DNA of 64,000 nucleotides from NCBI RefSeq assembly GCF_050943655.1, contig NZ_JBMNPQ010000001.1:25749-89748 (forward strand), given 5' to 3'. The DNA is from Peptoniphilus_A sp050943655 (GTDB taxonomy: Bacteria; Bacillota; Clostridia; Tissierellales; Peptoniphilaceae). The notes beneath the pieces are model-generated. The model ran no database searches. It worked only from the letters and a program-made list of their open reading frames with translations, and was not told the DNA's origin. Below, one piece after another: positions 61,936 through 64,000 of this stretch (position 1 is the stretch's first letter; each line of letters starts with the position of its first letter). The position numbers and the translations under genes were made by a program.

Positions 61936-62427
61936 ATGAATCAAGTATTTACATTGGCTGACTTTTTAAGTTTTCTATTATATCTAGCTGGTATAGCAGC
62001 CCTAATTTCACTATTTCTAGTTCTATTAAATGTGCACAAAGTTTTAAAAAACATAAATGCACTAATTGAAAAGAACCAAGGTGAAATAGATCACACAATT
62101 AAAACTGTGCCGGCGCTAATGGACAATGCAAAAGATATTTCTGTAAGCGTAAATTCAATAACTAAAGATGCAGATGACATGGTAAAGACCATAAAACCTG
62201 AAGTCGAAAAAACTATGCAGGCAGTTGGGTCAGTATCTGATACTGTTAATGGAATAACTCGCGAAGTTGACAACACAACTTACAAAGTTTCAAATGCAGT
62301 AAGTGATATAACTGATGTGATTTCTGATACAGCAAAGACAATTTCTTTGACATCAGATAATGCCATAGATTACTTTTATATATTTAAAGAAGTAATAAAA
62401 ACTTTAAAAGAAGTATTCTTAAAATAA
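61936..62427 (+). CDS. DUF948-like membrane protein
   Basis: 163 aa. One membrane segment (about 12-35, FLLYLAGIAALISLFLVLLNV), then a long helical region in which heptads of V, I and T/S predominate (IDHTIKTVPALMDNAKDISV, TVNGITREVDNTTYKVS), typical of the DUF948 family of coiled-coil proteins related in layout to chemoreceptors. Function unknown. Cotranscribed with the YtxH gene; a terminator follows. Confidence 0.82.
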   Translation: MNQVFTLADFLSFLLYLAGIAALISLFLVLLNVHKVLKNINALIEKNQGEIDHTIKTVPALMDNAKDISVSVNSITKDADDMVKTIKPEVEKTMQAVGSVSDTVNGITREVDNTTYKVSNAVSDITDVISDTAKTISLTSDNAIDYFYIFKEVIKTLKEVFLK

Positions 62428-62432
62428 ACAAC

Positions 62433-62461
62433 AAGGGCGGAGATGTTTCGCCCTTTTTTTA
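62433..62461 (+). terminator. Terminator of the YtxH-DUF948 operon
   Basis: AAGGGCG-GAGATGTTT-CGCCCTT followed by a T-run. Confidence 0.9.
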
Positions 62462-62489
62462 AATAAAAGTTTTAAAGCTAAAGATATGA

Positions 62490-62576
62490 TTTACACAGAA
62501 TATTTCTGTAGTATAATATGAAGAGTAGAAAACCAATAGAAAAATAATATAAATTCATATGTTGTAAACGATTTTG
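62490..62576 (+). promoter_or_regulatory. Promoter and cre-like operator of the LacI-family gene
   Basis: TTTACA (62490-62495), 16-bp spacer, TATAAT (62512-62517); the spacer carries the palindrome ACAGAA-TAT-TTCTGT (62495-62509). Downstream of the start point TGTAAACGATTTTG (62563-62576) matches the first 12 positions of the CcpA-type cre consensus. Autoregulation by the encoded LacI protein is inferred. Confidence 0.55.
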
Positions 62577-62629
62577 TAAATCCATTTGAATTTATTTACG
62601 GTATATGAGAAAAAGAAGGAGGAAATAAA

Positions 62630-63643
62630 ATGGCATCAACTATTAAAGATGTAGCAAAAATGGCTGACGTCTCAATATCCACAGTATCAAGAGTAATAAA
62701 TGACTCAAAACCTGTAAGCCCCGAGGCCAGAAGAAGAGTACTGCACGCAATAGAAGTACTAGACTACAAACCAAATGAAGTTGCAAGAAGCCTTGTAACA
62801 AAAAAATCAAACCTAATTGGAGTTATAGTAGAAGATATTGGATCAAACTTCGTATCTCAAATACTTAGAGGAGTAGAAGAAGTAGGAAGAATGTATAAAT
62901 ACGACATTCTGCTTTCAAGTTCATATGGAGATATGGATACAGAAGTTAAGTTTGCAAACTTACTATCACAAAAACAAGTTGAAGGAATTATCGTAATATC
63001 AAACCTACATAATCCAAAACTTGAATATAAATTGGAAGAAAGTAAAATTCCATACGTAATAATAAGTAACTTCTATGAAATAGAAAAATTTAGAGCAAAC
63101 ATCGACTACGAAAAAGCAAGTTATGACATGACTAAGACATTAATAGAAAAAGGCCACAAAAACATAATGGCACTTTCAGTAAGACGCGACTACGACAGAA
63201 CTTATGAAAAACAAAAAGTCTCTGGATATAGTAGAGCAATGGAAGAGAAGAATCTACAAACAACAGAACTCTTCGTAGAGGACTTGTCACAAGAAGCATT
63301 AGAAGAAATGAGTGGCGAAATCCTAAAAACAATAAAAGACAAAAACATAACAGCAATATTTACAACATTTGACACACTCGCAATAAATGTAATGAATATA
63401 CTTCTAGATAACAAGATAAAAACACCAGATGACGTATCAGTAACAGGATTTGGTGGAACAACAATATCAGAAATATATAGACCAAAACTAACAACAGTAA
63501 AGATTCCATATTACGACATTGGAGCAGTATCAATAAGAAAGATACTAAAGAGCATCACAGACAAAGACACAAGTTTCAAAGAAAATGTAACACTGCCAGC
63601 ACAAATCATCGAAAGAGAAAGTGTAAAGGCACTAAATGACTAA
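62630..63643 (+). CDS. LacI-family regulator, CcpA-like
   Basis: 337 aa. Helix-turn-helix at 4-24 (IKDVAKMADVSISTVSRVIN) with the hinge helix in KPNEVARSL, then a periplasmic-binding-like sensor domain (about 60-330). Similarity in GVEEVGRMYKYDILLSSSYGD and LLSQKQVEGIIVIS to CcpA suggests a catabolite or sugar-responsive repressor, but CcpA itself would need HPr-Ser-P contact residues that I cannot verify. RBS AAGGAGGAAA. The next gene begins 8 bp before its stop, so the two are coupled. Codon use shifts to A-ending codons (ACA, ATA) relative to the genes before 62 kb. Confidence 0.85.
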   Translation: MASTIKDVAKMADVSISTVSRVINDSKPVSPEARRRVLHAIEVLDYKPNEVARSLVTKKSNLIGVIVEDIGSNFVSQILRGVEEVGRMYKYDILLSSSYGDMDTEVKFANLLSQKQVEGIIVISNLHNPKLEYKLEESKIPYVIISNFYEIEKFRANIDYEKASYDMTKTLIEKGHKNIMALSVRRDYDRTYEKQKVSGYSRAMEEKNLQTTELFVEDLSQEALEEMSGEILKTIKDKNITAIFTTFDTLAINVMNILLDNKIKTPDDVSVTGFGGTTISEIYRPKLTTVKIPYYDIGAVSIRKILKSITDKDTSFKENVTLPAQIIERESVKALND

Positions 63644-64000
63644 AAAAATAGCATTACAAATTAAAAACGACATCTATCGAATAGGAATAGAAGAAATATT
63701 AAAAGAAGTGGGAGAATACTCACTGTATCCCTATGACAATATAGAAGAATTAAAAGAGCAAGCAATTAAATTTGACTTGCTCTTATTTGAAGATAAAAGA
63801 ATAAAAGATGCAGGAATTAGAAAAATACAGATAATAGAAGAAAATAAAGTGCCGCTAAATATAGAACATTCACTTATAACAGTAAAAATATCAAAAGAAG
63901 AATTAAAAAGAGCAGTAGATGAGACACAAAACAAGTACCTATATATAGAAGAAAGACTAAAAGACATAATAGAGTTAAGAAAAGAGCAGTATAACAACTT
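63636..64000 (+). CDS. Unknown protein, partial (cut by the window edge)
   Basis: At least 121 aa, open to the last base. ATG at 63636 overlaps the LacI gene stop by 8 bp. Strongly charged and helical (KIALQIKNDIYRIGIEEIL, EERLKDIIELRKEQYNN); the middle has LLLFEDKRI. No family recognised from this part. Context, directly behind a LacI-type regulator, suggests a cotranscribed partner. The shared bias to A-ending codons supports this being a real gene of the same unit. Confidence 0.7.
   Translation, partial: MTKKIALQIKNDIYRIGIEEILKEVGEYSLYPYDNIEELKEQAIKFDLLLFEDKRIKDAGIRKIQIIEENKVPLNIEHSLITVKISKEELKRAVDETQNKYLYIEERLKDIIELRKEQYNN

Overview
The window reads as chromosomal DNA of a low-GC, anaerobic, Gram-positive bacterium, most like a Peptoniphilus-type anaerobic coccus (Tissierellia/Peptoniphilaceae). 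The reasons are a single-chain clostridial-type PurL, a bcd-etfB-etfA cluster, a flavodiiron protein, a group-B-like [FeFe] hydrogenase, pyruvate carboxylase, a 5-oxoprolinase operon, two SLH-domain surface proteins and Firmicutes-type signals (preQ1-I riboswitch, CtsR box, B. subtilis-like 6S RNA). The genus is inferred from protein character; no rRNA gene is present to confirm it.

Layout. 1-795: 3' end of purL. 796-2864: repeat region 1. 2865-7006: an orphan RelB-type antitoxin, an ECF sigma factor with a membrane anti-sigma-like partner, a TlpA-like lipoprotein, then a preQ1-riboswitch-controlled nucleoside hydrolase and ECF transporter S component (probable queuosine salvage). 7484-10984: DnaJ-like co-chaperone and ClpB behind a CtsR box. 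11180-16633: an SLH protein split by a -1 frameshift at an A8 run, and a pair of ABC exporters. 16795-23442: dnaE-pfkA-pyk plus an unknown membrane-anchored protein. 23443-24800: repeat region 2. 24927-31990 (minus strand): flavodiiron protein, RIC/ScdA-type iron-sulfur repair protein and a four-cysteine Fnr-like regulator (nitric oxide/oxygen defence), then a CmpB-family membrane protein, an HD protein, a charged membrane-anchored protein and MurJ. 32134-39211: ABC exporter, nitroreductase, and pxpA-ycsG-like transporter-pxpB-pxpC-ycsI-like hydro-lyase. 39280-40640: repeat region 3. 40983-43921: an intact SLH protein and a universal stress protein. 43975-45200: repeat region 4. 45532-48515: bcd-etfB-etfA. 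48592-54126: tRNA 2-selenouridine synthase, ApbE lipoprotein, membrane protein, PgpA-like phosphatase, a long-hairpin element, and a ferredoxin-like protein with the hydrogenase. 54234-61025: rplM-rpsI, pyc, PspC, NAD kinase and an RluA-family pseudouridine synthase. 61053-64000: 6S RNA, YtxH and DUF948-like envelope proteins, a LacI-family regulator and a truncated unknown gene.

Main regulatory reading. A TGTGA-N6-TCACA palindrome lies upstream of both the RIC-flavodiiron operon and the hydrogenase operon, each about 42 bp before a plausible start point. The Fnr-like regulator encoded beside the first site has the four cysteines of an FNR-type Fe-S sensor but a CRP-like RETVSR recognition helix, which would predict exactly this half-site. 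The preQ1 riboswitch shows a mutually exclusive fold that buries the ribosome-binding site. A Rex-like site precedes bcd-etfBA.

The most unusual architecture is in the four gene-free regions. They are built from two families of palindromic repeats. One has constant ends (GTCATCC... and ...GGATGAC) and a slot that holds different short hairpins in different copies. The other is an 80-bp terminator-like hairpin of two types, with one chimeric copy. No transposase was seen.
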